From assembly GCF_002934005.1 (NCBI RefSeq), contig NZ_PGEM01000006.1, forward strand, positions 1 to 64,000: a DNA stretch of 64,000 nt, given 5' to 3'. The stretch is from Cuspidothrix issatschenkoi CHARLIE-1. Lineage in GTDB: Bacteria; Cyanobacteriota; Cyanobacteriia; Cyanobacteriales; Nostocaceae. Of the stretch, positions 34,506 through 42,935 are shown in pieces. A model generated the notes under the pieces. That model searched no databases. It was not told where the DNA came from and was given only the letters and a program-made list of their open reading frames with translations. Each line of letters begins with the position of its first letter. Within the stretch, counting starts at the first letter, position 1. The position numbers were made by a program, and so were the translations under genes.

Positions 34506-37500
34506 TTATTTAATTTCTACAAATTTACCATCCTTAATTTGCACAAGAATAGATTCACCTTGACGTTCTCTTTCTTTTGTAAACTTAAGTGGATAGCCTG
34601 ATGTTTCACTACTATTGAGGGTTACTTTTTCTAATCCTTCTAGTACTGTAGTCCGTGATGGATTGTTAGATAAAGTTTTAATAAAAGCCTGAGTTGCATC
34701 ATAGCTAGTTGCAGTCCGCCAACTAATACCTCCTCCCCATATTTTATCTGATGCTTGGGCAAAAGGTTTAGCTTGTAATGTTTCTCTAAACCAGGGTATG
34801 ACAATTATTAAACCCTCTAAATCCTTACCACCTCTAGCTAAAGTTTCATTATTATAAAGAGTATCTCCACTTAGCATTTTTAATTGTCGTATTGGCGGAT
34901 TTTGAGGACTATTTCTGAGTCTTTCGTTCCTAGAGCTAATCTCCTTAGCAATGTTAATTGCAATACCAGTGCTTTGTGTATCTGGGAACAAAAGCACTAC
35001 TTCTGCTTCATCACCATATACGCTTTTAGCAACTTCTTTCTCAGCATCAAATGTAGTAGCAGTTAAATCAATCATCGGTTTACGAATTACCTCACCCCCT
35101 AATTTTTCAAATTGATTTGTGAATATCTCTCTGATACTATTGCTATAGGGGCTTTTAGGGTTGGCAAAAATTACTGCCTTTTTTAATTGCAAATTCTTAT
35201 AAGCATATTCAGCGAGTTTTCTACCTCCACTTTCATCAGAATAAACCGCTCTGAAGAAAACTGGGTTATTTAGTAAAATGCTAGTGCTAGTTGGTGAAAT
35301 AATTGGTAATCCTGCTTTTGCGTATTCTTCTAATGCAACTTGAGTAGCATCACTAGAATTATGTCCAATTATTCCCAGTATTGAAGTATCTTTCACTAAT
35401 TCTTTGGCTACTTGTTTAGCTTGATCCTTGTTACTATCATTAGCAATGACTATCTCTAGTAACCTACCATTAAGTCCTTTATTTTTACGAAATTGATCTT
35501 GTGCTTGCGCTACACCACGTAAAATTTCTTGAGCATGACTTAGATTTGTTCCTATTGGTACAACTACTGCTAAGGTAAAAGGAGAACCTTGTTGACGAGC
35601 TAGGGCATTGTTATAATAAATTACTACTTCTGGGTCATTTCTGTTTGCTTGTATAGCTTGTTTAAATAAATTAGCTGCTTGTTCATAATCGCGTTTTTGG
35701 AAAGCCCGAATACCTTGATCACGGAATCTATTAGTAGTGGTAGGAAATAAGGTTCTTTCGCCTCGACTAATTCTACTATTATCTGCTACACAGAAAACTC
35801 CAAATTCTTTCTTTTCCCCTGCTGGACAAGTTCTGAAACCTGGAGAAATACCTAAACTCACAACTGCGATCGCGATGCCAGCTAACCCCCACTTCAGCCA
35901 ATTTATATTTGCTATAGGAGTTTTATTTGTAGGTTTAGCATTTTCTCCTTGAGTTTTCTTATTGGTGTTTGTCTTGAGGACATGAATTTCTTGTTGTCTT
36001 TGTTGGGCAAAGTCGCTGTCAGGATCAATTTTCAAAATCAACTCACATTGTTGTATTGCCTCAGTCCATTTTCCATTAACTATCAACTTATGTATATACT
36101 TTTCTCTTGTTTTCAAAAGTCCGTTTTTGCTACGTTCTTTATCAATATTGTAAGCTCTTGTGTAAATCTCTATGGCTTGCTCAAAATTTTCTTTTTGTGA
36201 ATATTGTTCAGCTATGTTTAATAAAGGCTCTAAAACAATATCTTGTTGATGATTAATAGAATAAAATAAATGAGCTCGGTTATACAGTTCACAGGCTTTA
36301 TCAAGGGCTTGAATATTTAAATCTTGAATCTTTAAATATTCTGCGGCTAAAGATGTTACAGTTTCAAAGTTATTAGGATTAAAGTGTAACGCTTGTTCGT
36401 AAAGATGTAATGCTCTTTCAGTGTGATTTGTTGCTACTGACTTAAGATTATTAACATCAGTTTGATTAGTGCTTTCTACATTCTTAATTTCTTGTTCTAA
36501 CGGATATTCTTTGCATAACAACCGACGAACTAATCCCATTTTAATTTGACATTTTGTATCATCTAAAAATTCATATTCAACTAATTGTTCGTGTGCTTTT
36601 ATCAAATATTTTGTTGACACTATGCCATATCTTTCTAATAGGGTTAGTGGTTGTTCAGGAATAGATAGATTTTGTGCAATAGCTCTCTTTTGAGCTTCTG
36701 CTACTGCCAAAAGAATAATTTGCTGTTCAGGAGTCAGTCCAAACCAGAATTCTAAAGCACCTTTAGCCATTTTAAGTGCTTCATTTACATTATTTTCAAC
36801 ATCTTGATCAGTTATATTTAAAGAATCAGGTCTTGGATTATGGGCATGGCGTTGTCGTGCTAGACCATAAAGACTAAAGCAAATAACTTGAATAAAATAA
36901 GGATGTCCTGCGGATAAATCGAAAATAGCTTCTATTGCTTCTGGTTGATATGTTAAAGCTACTGTATCAGATTGAGTAATTATTTTTTTAGTATTTTCTA
37001 TATCTAAAAAACCAATTCTATGATATGGTGCTTCACGCAATAAAGAAATCAACTTTGGTAATCTTGAGATATGCCTACCTACAACTGGAATAATAAATAA
37101 TTTATTATCTTTCTCTATTAATTGGATAATATACTCACAAAAATTCTTACCATCTGTATATGATTCACTTAAAACATCAAATTCGTCGCAGAGAAAAACC
37201 AATTTTCTACCACCTAAGTGATCATAAATAGTCGGCAAAAATTGACTAGAGAAAACATTAGTGTCAGATATTACATCATCTGCCAGACTATCTAAAAATT
37301 TTTCATGTATTGACAGATCCCCTAAAATTTTTTTTGCCATCTCCTGTAAAATTTTTTCGAGAGGTGAATCTGCGTGATGTTGAAAATCAAAACTAATAAA
37401 AATAAATTCATCTTTAATAGCTGCTGCAATATTTTGAGGAATAAATCTCAGTATTGAAGTCTTACCAACTCGTCGTTGTCCGTAAAATAAAATTAGTCGT

Positions 37501-37622
37501 ACACTTTGTTCCAGACTATCATTAATCAGACTGAATATATCTTCGCGTCCAAAAAGTTTTTCAGGATCTATAATTTGACTACCTACTATATAAGGATTTG
37601 GTGGGAAATGGAAACTAGTCAT
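34506..37622 (-). CDS. AAA ATPase - TPR - TM - periplasmic ligand-binding (LIVBP-type) fusion
   Basis: 1038 aa, paralog of the neighbouring 912-aa protein. The ATPase has NPYIVG (9-14), FGRED, Walker A GQRRVGKTS (48-56) and Walker B VFLCDEFD (142-149). Here TPR repeats (about 395-550; RALHLYEQALHFNPNN, EQAIEIYTRAYNID) are inserted ahead of the membrane helix (about 575-593). The outer part repeats the Cys pair (C599, C611), the SRISRGERTLFP motif, the TPR-like piece and the LIVBP-like domain (about 683-1030). The LIVBP half is far more alike between the two proteins than the linkers. The stand-alone ATPase lies 95 bp upstream. Ligand and output are unknown. Confidence 0.87.
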   Translation of the reverse strand: MTSFHFPPNPYIVGSQIIDPEKLFGREDIFSLINDSLEQSVRLILFYGQRRVGKTSILRFIPQNIAAAIKDEFIFISFDFQHHADSPLEKILQEMAKKILGDLSIHEKFLDSLADDVISDTNVFSSQFLPTIYDHLGGRKLVFLCDEFDVLSESYTDGKNFCEYIIQLIEKDNKLFIIPVVGRHISRLPKLISLLREAPYHRIGFLDIENTKKIITQSDTVALTYQPEAIEAIFDLSAGHPYFIQVICFSLYGLARQRHAHNPRPDSLNITDQDVENNVNEALKMAKGALEFWFGLTPEQQIILLAVAEAQKRAIAQNLSIPEQPLTLLERYGIVSTKYLIKAHEQLVEYEFLDDTKCQIKMGLVRRLLCKEYPLEQEIKNVESTNQTDVNNLKSVATNHTERALHLYEQALHFNPNNFETVTSLAAEYLKIQDLNIQALDKACELYNRAHLFYSINHQQDIVLEPLLNIAEQYSQKENFEQAIEIYTRAYNIDKERSKNGLLKTREKYIHKLIVNGKWTEAIQQCELILKIDPDSDFAQQRQQEIHVLKTNTNKKTQGENAKPTNKTPIANINWLKWGLAGIAIAVVSLGISPGFRTCPAGEKKEFGVFCVADNSRISRGERTLFPTTTNRFRDQGIRAFQKRDYEQAANLFKQAIQANRNDPEVVIYYNNALARQQGSPFTLAVVVPIGTNLSHAQEILRGVAQAQDQFRKNKGLNGRLLEIVIANDSNKDQAKQVAKELVKDTSILGIIGHNSSDATQVALEEYAKAGLPIISPTSTSILLNNPVFFRAVYSDESGGRKLAEYAYKNLQLKKAVIFANPKSPYSNSIREIFTNQFEKLGGEVIRKPMIDLTATTFDAEKEVAKSVYGDEAEVVLLFPDTQSTGIAINIAKEISSRNERLRNSPQNPPIRQLKMLSGDTLYNNETLARGGKDLEGLIIVIPWFRETLQAKPFAQASDKIWGGGISWRTATSYDATQAFIKTLSNNPSRTTVLEGLEKVTLNSSETSGYPLKFTKERERQGESILVQIKDGKFVEIK

Positions 37623-37717
37623 ATTTCATGTTCTCACAACTTATAAATTTAATTTCACATCAATCATCTTTCATAAACTTAGTAGAGAAGTTCCATAAAA
37701 CCTCCCTACTCAAAAGT

Positions 37718-38986
37718 TTATTTAGGAAATACTGGCACTACTTTTGCAATCCAATCTAAGACAGACTTTACATTCTCTGGATGATTTCCCAACCAAGTAA
37801 CTACTTCTTTAACCTTCCCTACTTGTCCATGACTGATCAGATTGAGAAATTCTTTTTCTCTATCTTTGATTAAAGTATTTGATGTCTTCAAAATTTCCTC
37901 TGTCACCCATTTTTTCATCAGTGATGAGGTGAAAGAGTAAAATGTTCCTGTGTCCGTAGAACTAGAAGTAATTACACCCCTATCTTCTAATGTACTCAAC
38001 CAGCGTCTATGTTGGGTAAGAATACGTCCTATACCACTCAAATTAAATTTAATCTCCTCTATATGACCTTCCATATCTAACAAGGCTATTAGCATTAATA
38101 AGGCTTGGTCTATTTCACTACATCTGTCCCAAATGGTTTGAAAAATTTGTTGCGTATCTCTTTCAAAACCCCTAGCAAATGTCTTAATATTAGGCGTATT
38201 ACCGGGTTGTATCTGTCCCCATAGCAAGAAACCAGCAGTTTGTACTAAAGTCGGATGTCCACCTGTAATATTGATAATTTCGCCCCGTAACGTTGGTGGT
38301 CTAATTATTGTCAATAGTTCAACCAACTCGCTCGTAGTAAATAGTTTCAGAGATTGAAATAAGTAGTGATTGTACCAGGGAGAAGCATTAGGATTAGGTT
38401 TAGGACCACAATCAGGTTGACTCAGGGGTTGAAGTGAGGCAACAATCATGGATAGATAACGACCTTCTTCCGCATGAACAGCCAAGTTACGACATTGGGC
38501 TAAAAATGTTCCCATTTCCGCTTCTGTGTATTGATCATTGCTTACTAAAGCTGCATCCAAATCATCTACCAACAATAATAAAAATTTACCTTTGTTCCCT
38601 AATCTCCCTAGTGCTTGGCGTAAACTATCATTTGTAACTGTTTGTTCAAGTAAGGGTTTAATTTCCGCTTGCAATTGCGGTTCGCTGTCCAATTGATCAC
38701 ACAGCATAGTTAAGACCTCGCGCCAAAAACCAGCAGGAGTGAAGGGAATGATGTTTTCGCAGCTAAGTAAAACAATGACAACCTCGGATGGATCTATACC
38801 ATGTTCTCGCAATGCTTGTTCAGAAGCAAGTTTCCGCAAAAATGAGGTTTTGCCCATTCCTGGTCCACCCCAAATGGCACAATGACTGCGGACGTAAATT
38901 AGGTCAAGAGCAAAGTTAATTTCTGATGTGCGTCCCACAAAATGTTCTGGAGGAACTGGTTTACCTGGAAAAAAGGGATTAGCCAT
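37718..38986 (-). CDS. Stand-alone AAA/STAND-like ATPase
   Basis: 422 aa. FVGRTSEI (16-23) and Walker A GGPGMGKTS (40-48) are followed by Walker B FLLLVDDLD (135-143) and a helical sensor/winged-helix part. FVGRxxEI ahead of the P-loop is a hallmark of STAND and AAA_35-type ATPases. Residues 345-422 are helical with no recognisable effector. It is the first gene of the minus-strand set with the two AAA-LIVBP fusions and may act with them. It is divergent from the Rieske oxygenase gene across 84 bp. Confidence 0.8.
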   Translation of the reverse strand: MANPFFPGKPVPPEHFVGRTSEINFALDLIYVRSHCAIWGGPGMGKTSFLRKLASEQALREHGIDPSEVVIVLLSCENIIPFTPAGFWREVLTMLCDQLDSEPQLQAEIKPLLEQTVTNDSLRQALGRLGNKGKFLLLLVDDLDAALVSNDQYTEAEMGTFLAQCRNLAVHAEEGRYLSMIVASLQPLSQPDCGPKPNPNASPWYNHYLFQSLKLFTTSELVELLTIIRPPTLRGEIINITGGHPTLVQTAGFLLWGQIQPGNTPNIKTFARGFERDTQQIFQTIWDRCSEIDQALLMLIALLDMEGHIEEIKFNLSGIGRILTQHRRWLSTLEDRGVITSSSTDTGTFYSFTSSLMKKWVTEEILKTSNTLIKDREKEFLNLISHGQVGKVKEVVTWLGNHPENVKSVLDWIAKVVPVFPK

Positions 38987-39070
38987 GGTGAATTTTAATA
39001 GTTCGATAAATTAAGATTTTTGCAACAATATAATATCAGTAGTGTACTGGTTTTATCTCTTAGAAGCAAT

Positions 39071-40402
39071 ATGCAATCTGAATTTAATTTCTTTCAGCAC
39101 TGGTATCCACTCATACCTATAGAAGACTTAGAAACGCAAAAACCTAAACCCATCACCTTATTAGGAAAAAGATTAGTAATTTGGAAACCTACAAAATCAG
39201 AAACCTATCGAGTATTTTTAGATCAATGTCCCCACCGTCTTGCACCATTAAGCGAAGGTAGAATAGAAACTAAAACAGGTAACTTAATGTGTAGTTATCA
39301 TGGTTGGGAATTTAATGAAAATGGTATTTGTCAACGCATTCCCCAAGCAGAAAACCCAGAACTTATCTCCAAAAATCAAGACAATTTTTGTATTATTTCC
39401 TTTCCCGTGCGTCAACAACAGGATATACTTTGGGTTTGGCCAGATGAGAAAACAGCGACAATAGCTGAAAATACCCCTCTACCATTATCACCACAAATAG
39501 ATACAGAAAAAGGATTTGTTTGGTCTTCCTATGTACGAGATTTGGAATACGATTGGGAAACATTAGTAGAAAATGTTGCTGATCCTAGTCATGTTCCTTT
39601 TGCCCATCATGGGGTTCAGGGTAAGCGAGAAACTGCTCAACCCATACCTCTTAATATTATTAAATCCAGTCCAGATTTGATAGAAGCCAATACTTCAGGG
39701 CGTTTGCAAACTACAATTACTTTTCAACCTCCTTGTCGCTTAGAATATACAATTAAGATTGGCAACACAGATAAAAAACTAGGATTAGTGACTTATTGTA
39801 TTCCTGTTTTACCTGGTAAATGTAGAATTGTGGCACAATTTCCCCGTAACTTTGCCAAAACAGCCCATAAACTCATACCTCGTTGGTGGACTCATATTAA
39901 AACTCGGAATTTAGTTTTGGATGGGGATATGATTTTATTAAGTCAGCAAGAGTATGTCTTAAAACAAAAACAAATAAGTGAAAGTTGGAAAACTGCCTAT
40001 AAATTACCAACAGGTGCAGATAGGTTAGTCATTGAATTTCGCAATTGGTTTGATAAATATTGTCATAGTCAGTTACCTTGGCAGCAAGTAGGAATAAATT
40101 CAACTGCCCATTCACAAATCAATGAAAATCGCGCTGTTGTTTTAGATCGTTATCAACAACATACCCAACACTGTAGTAGTTGTCGCAATGCGGTCAAAAA
40201 TTTACAAAGATTACAAATAGGACTATTAAGCTATTTTATAATTGTTTTATCTGGGGTAACTATTTTGCCTGATGAGATGCGTCTCAAAGTTGGTTTACCA
40301 TTGATGATTACAGCACTTGTAGGATTGGGAGTTTATGCTTGGTTAAAACTTTCATTAATTCCTCAATTCTACTTTGTGGATTATATTCATGGTGAGAAAT
40401 AA
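39071..40402 (+). CDS. Rieske non-haem iron oxygenase, pheophorbide a oxygenase-like
   Basis: 443 aa. The Rieske [2Fe-2S] site is complete: CPHRLAPL and CSYHGWEF (CxH and CxxH). The mononuclear iron site is in ENVADPSHVPFAHHG (Asp/His/His). Near the C-terminus a CSSC motif (QHCSSCRNAV) precedes two membrane helices, the arrangement of the PAO/TIC55/PTC52 group of plants and cyanobacteria. These act on chlorophyll breakdown products or related tetrapyrroles; the substrate here is unproven. The ATG at 39071 is chosen over an in-frame TTG 17 codons earlier. The membrane tail suggests thylakoid attachment. Confidence 0.88.
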   Translation: MQSEFNFFQHWYPLIPIEDLETQKPKPITLLGKRLVIWKPTKSETYRVFLDQCPHRLAPLSEGRIETKTGNLMCSYHGWEFNENGICQRIPQAENPELISKNQDNFCIISFPVRQQQDILWVWPDEKTATIAENTPLPLSPQIDTEKGFVWSSYVRDLEYDWETLVENVADPSHVPFAHHGVQGKRETAQPIPLNIIKSSPDLIEANTSGRLQTTITFQPPCRLEYTIKIGNTDKKLGLVTYCIPVLPGKCRIVAQFPRNFAKTAHKLIPRWWTHIKTRNLVLDGDMILLSQQEYVLKQKQISESWKTAYKLPTGADRLVIEFRNWFDKYCHSQLPWQQVGINSTAHSQINENRAVVLDRYQQHTQHCSSCRNAVKNLQRLQIGLLSYFIIVLSGVTILPDEMRLKVGLPLMITALVGLGVYAWLKLSLIPQFYFVDYIHGEK

Positions 40403-40463
40403 TCCCACAATTTCAAAACATATTGAGGACTGATTGACACCTATTGCCTATTACCGAGCATAT

Positions 40464-40510
40464 AAACTACCCACGCTGCCCTTCGGATCAGGCGTGGGGC
40501 TTGAAGTCGG
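40464..40510. repeat. IS200/IS605-type end hairpin, solo
   Basis: ACTACCCACGCTGCCCTTCG with the complement end GGCGTGGGGCTTGAAGTCGG; the stem is CCCACGC/GCGTGGG. The sequence style is that of IS200/IS605 ends, but there is no transposase nearby. Confidence 0.5.
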
Positions 40511-40515
40511 TTAAG

Positions 40516-41121
40516 CTAAATTTTCAATCCCAAACGCTGAAAATCCTGCCGTACCTCATTCCATAAAGCTTTATTATATGGGTCAATTTTTAAGGCTTTT
40601 TTCAGATAAATTCTAGCTTTTGGGAGTTGTTTTTCCGTAATTAACGCTCTTCCCCTGATTTGATAAGCGATCGCTAACCATTGACGCACCTCCCCATCTG
40701 CTGGTAAACGTGCCAGTAAGGCCTCTGCTAGAGCGATCGCCTGGGGAAAACGTTTTTCCTGTAAAAATCGCTGCAACTGTTCATAAGTCTTCCACTTTAA
40801 CCTTTGTTCTATATCCTGTAAATTGGGTGGCACAGAGGTAAATGTTGTTTTTGGTGCTGCTGGTGCAGTTTTCATTTTTGGGGGACTAGCAACCTCAGTT
40901 TTAACATTTCTAGATTTGGGCTTAATTTCCTCTGGTGGTAACACAGTTTTGAGGAACTTATAAGCCTCAGTCAGGGCAATAAATTTATCTTTAGCTTTGA
41001 GATCATCTGAATTAATATCAGGATGATATTGCTGCACTAATCGGCGATAGGAGGCTTTAACATCAGTAAAAGAAGCTCCCGACCTTAAACCTAATATACG
41101 GTAATAATCTTCAAGATCCAT
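40516..41121 (-). CDS. J-domain protein with C-terminal TPR
   Basis: 201 aa. The J domain (DYYRILGLRSGASFTDVKASY) has its HPD motif in QYHPDINSDD. A Pro/Lys/Ala-rich linker (about 75-105) leads to TPR-type helices (FPQAIALAEALLARLP, KARIYLKKALKIDP). It likely recruits DnaK to a partner bound by the TPR. The ATG at 41121 is favoured by GGAGCAAAG directly ahead; the upstream frame is repeat-derived (AATTCAAAATT). It is followed after 5 bp by the solo IS end. Confidence 0.85.
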   Translation of the reverse strand: MDLEDYYRILGLRSGASFTDVKASYRRLVQQYHPDINSDDLKAKDKFIALTEAYKFLKTVLPPEEIKPKSRNVKTEVASPPKMKTAPAAPKTTFTSVPPNLQDIEQRLKWKTYEQLQRFLQEKRFPQAIALAEALLARLPADGEVRQWLAIAYQIRGRALITEKQLPKARIYLKKALKIDPYNKALWNEVRQDFQRLGLKI

Positions 41122-41203
41122 CTTGCTTTGCTCCAATTCAAAATTCAAAATTAAAAATTCAAATGGAATTTTCAACCTTGAATTTTGAATCTATTTTTTC
41201 TTT

Positions 41204-41797
41204 TTAGATGCGTTCTTCAATCACACGATCAATTAAACCGTATTCTTTAGCTTCTTGAGCAGACATAAAAAAGTCCCGATCCATGTCTTTTTCAATCTTA
41301 CCCAAAGGTTGACCAGTATTATCACAGTAAATTTGATTTAGCTGACTCCGAATGCGCAGAATTTCCCTAGCTTCAATTTCAATATCAGAAGCTTGTCCGC
41401 GAGTTCCCCCAGAAGGTTGGTGAATCATAATCCGGGAGTGAGGCAAAGCCAAACGTTTACCCTTTGTACCAGCAGCCAATAGGAAAGATCCCATGGAAGC
41501 GGCTAAACCGACACAAATTGTCACCACATCTGACTTGATGTGTTGCATAGTGTCATAAATTGCCAAACCAGATGTCACCATACCACCGGGGGAATTGATA
41601 TACAAATAAATATCCTTCCCTGGATCATCAGAATCCAGATATAGCATCACGGCAATAATTTGGTTAGCAATTTCGTCATCTACATCTCTTCCTAAGAAAA
41701 TAATTCTTTCCCGGGAAAGACGATCATAAATGCTAATCCAATCTGTATATTGTCCACCGGGCATCCGGTAAGGAACTTTAGGTACGCCTATAGGCAT
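41204..41797 (-). CDS. clpP: ATP-dependent Clp protease proteolytic subunit
   Basis: 197 aa serine protease. The triad is intact: Ser101 in GLAASMGS, His126 in IMIHQPSG and the Asp in [11 protein letters not shown]. By position after clpR it corresponds to ClpP3 of Synechococcus elongatus, which forms a mixed ClpP3/R core that works with ClpC. The pair with clpR has a 77-bp gap containing a short CAGTTGT repeat. It is essential in Synechococcus. Confidence 0.95.
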   Translation of the reverse strand: MPIGVPKVPYRMPGGQYTDWISIYDRLSRERIIFLGRDVDDEIANQIIAVMLYLDSDDPGKDIYLYINSPGGMVTSGLAIYDTMQHIKSDVVTICVGLAASMGSFLLAAGTKGKRLALPHSRIMIHQPSGGTRGQASDIEIEAREILRIRSQLNQIYCDNTGQPLGKIEKDMDRDFFMSAQEAKEYGLIDRVIEERI

Positions 41798-41874
41798 TTG
41801 TGGTACTCCGTTTGTCAGTGGTCAGTTGTCAGTTGTCAGGTGAGGCTATATCTTCTTGCCCCTTACCTCATGCC

Positions 41875-42537
41875 TTAAAGGACACTTGCCGGTAGGGGGG
41901 GATTGGCGAGTTCTTCCTTCTCAAAAACTCGGTCAATTAAGCCGTAGTCCTTGGCTTGGTAGGGAGTCATATAGAACAGACGATCCATATCCTTGCTAAT
42001 TTTTTCTGATGTCTGTCCCGTAGTGCGAGACAGAATATCAAGCATTGAAGCTTTATTGGCCAAAACTTCCTGAGCGCGAATTTGAATATCCGTTGCTTGA
42101 CCTTGGGCGTAACTCTTGGGTTGGTGCAGGATAATCGAAGAATTGGGCAAACTAGCACGACAGCCTTTTGTCCCGGCACTAAGAATCATTGCTGCCATAC
42201 CCATTGCCGAACCGATACAAATGGTGTGAATGGGAGGCTTGATGTATTTCATAGTGTCATAGATAGCGAAGGCTTCGGTTTCAAAACCGATAGGTTCGCC
42301 ACTGTAACCAGAAGTACCTGTAGAGTTGATGTAGATTTTAATGGGCTTTTCGGGGTCATCAGACTGCAAATACAGCAATTCAGCGACGATTAATTCCGTA
42401 ACAGCAGGAACTAATGGCATACCGAGATAAACAATTCGCTCCTTCAATAGTAGAGAGGGTAAATCTGGTGGCGGTGTCCGGTAGGAGCTATCGCCGTAAT
42501 AGGGGGCTTGCACAGCCTTGATGGGAGAATTGTTCAT
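41875..42537 (-). CDS. clpR: ClpR, non-catalytic Clp core subunit
   Basis: 220 aa, ClpP fold, but the nucleophile position reads GSAMGMAA, so the active-site Ser is replaced by Gly113 while His138 (ILHQPKS) remains. An 8-residue insert (GTSGYSGEPIG region, about 74-84) after the substrate-binding strand also marks ClpR. It assembles with ClpP3 into a heptameric ring and is inactive by design. It starts the clpR-clpP operon; the 398-bp gap upstream contains the promoter and repeats. Confidence 0.93.
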   Translation of the reverse strand: MNNSPIKAVQAPYYGDSSYRTPPPDLPSLLLKERIVYLGMPLVPAVTELIVAELLYLQSDDPEKPIKIYINSTGTSGYSGEPIGFETEAFAIYDTMKYIKPPIHTICIGSAMGMAAMILSAGTKGCRASLPNSSIILHQPKSYAQGQATDIQIRAQEVLANKASMLDILSRTTGQTSEKISKDMDRLFYMTPYQAKDYGLIDRVFEKEELANPPLPASVL

Positions 42538-42935
42538 AGCTACTGATCGCCTGAAACTATGCCGTTAATGTATTACATCCTAACGCGATGTTTGAGAGAT
42601 TTAGAGTGCGGATTTCTCGATGATATAGCAGGAGGCAGGAGGTATGAGGTAGGAGGCAAGAGGAAACGCCTTATCCTGTATGATTTTTAAGTTTCAGTTT
42701 GTCAAGTAGGAATTCACGGAACAGGGAAGATACAAGAAAGATGTCTTTCACCTTTCATTCTTCATTCTGATGGCAGAGTGTGGCGTTAGCCATACTCCTG
42801 AACTCCTGAATTCTTACAAATGTGAAATCTAAAATCCAAAATCTAAAATTCCATAATTTTTTCACAAGTGCCACAGATAAGCACTAAACTAAAAAGTCTT
42901 GTATAGCAAAACCTGTCCATTAAAATTAAGTCATT
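42538..42935. other. Intergenic region between divergent clpR and serA
   Basis: 398 bp. It holds a GGAGGCA/GGAGGTA tandem repeat (about 42631-42661), an inverse copy of the 24614 repeat (42756-42816) and an AATCTAAAATCCAAAATC run (about 42824-42850). Confidence 0.5.
42756..42816. repeat. TTCAGGAGTATGGCTAAC repeat, copy 2 (inverted)
   Basis: Reverse complement reads AATTCAGGAGTTCAGGAGTA then TGGCTAACGCCACACTCTGC, close to 24614-24662 but with a doubled TTCAGGAG. Confidence 0.6.

Noticed and set aside
42082-42393. Plus-strand frame of 103 codons
   Set aside because: Lies antisense inside clpR, which is certain.
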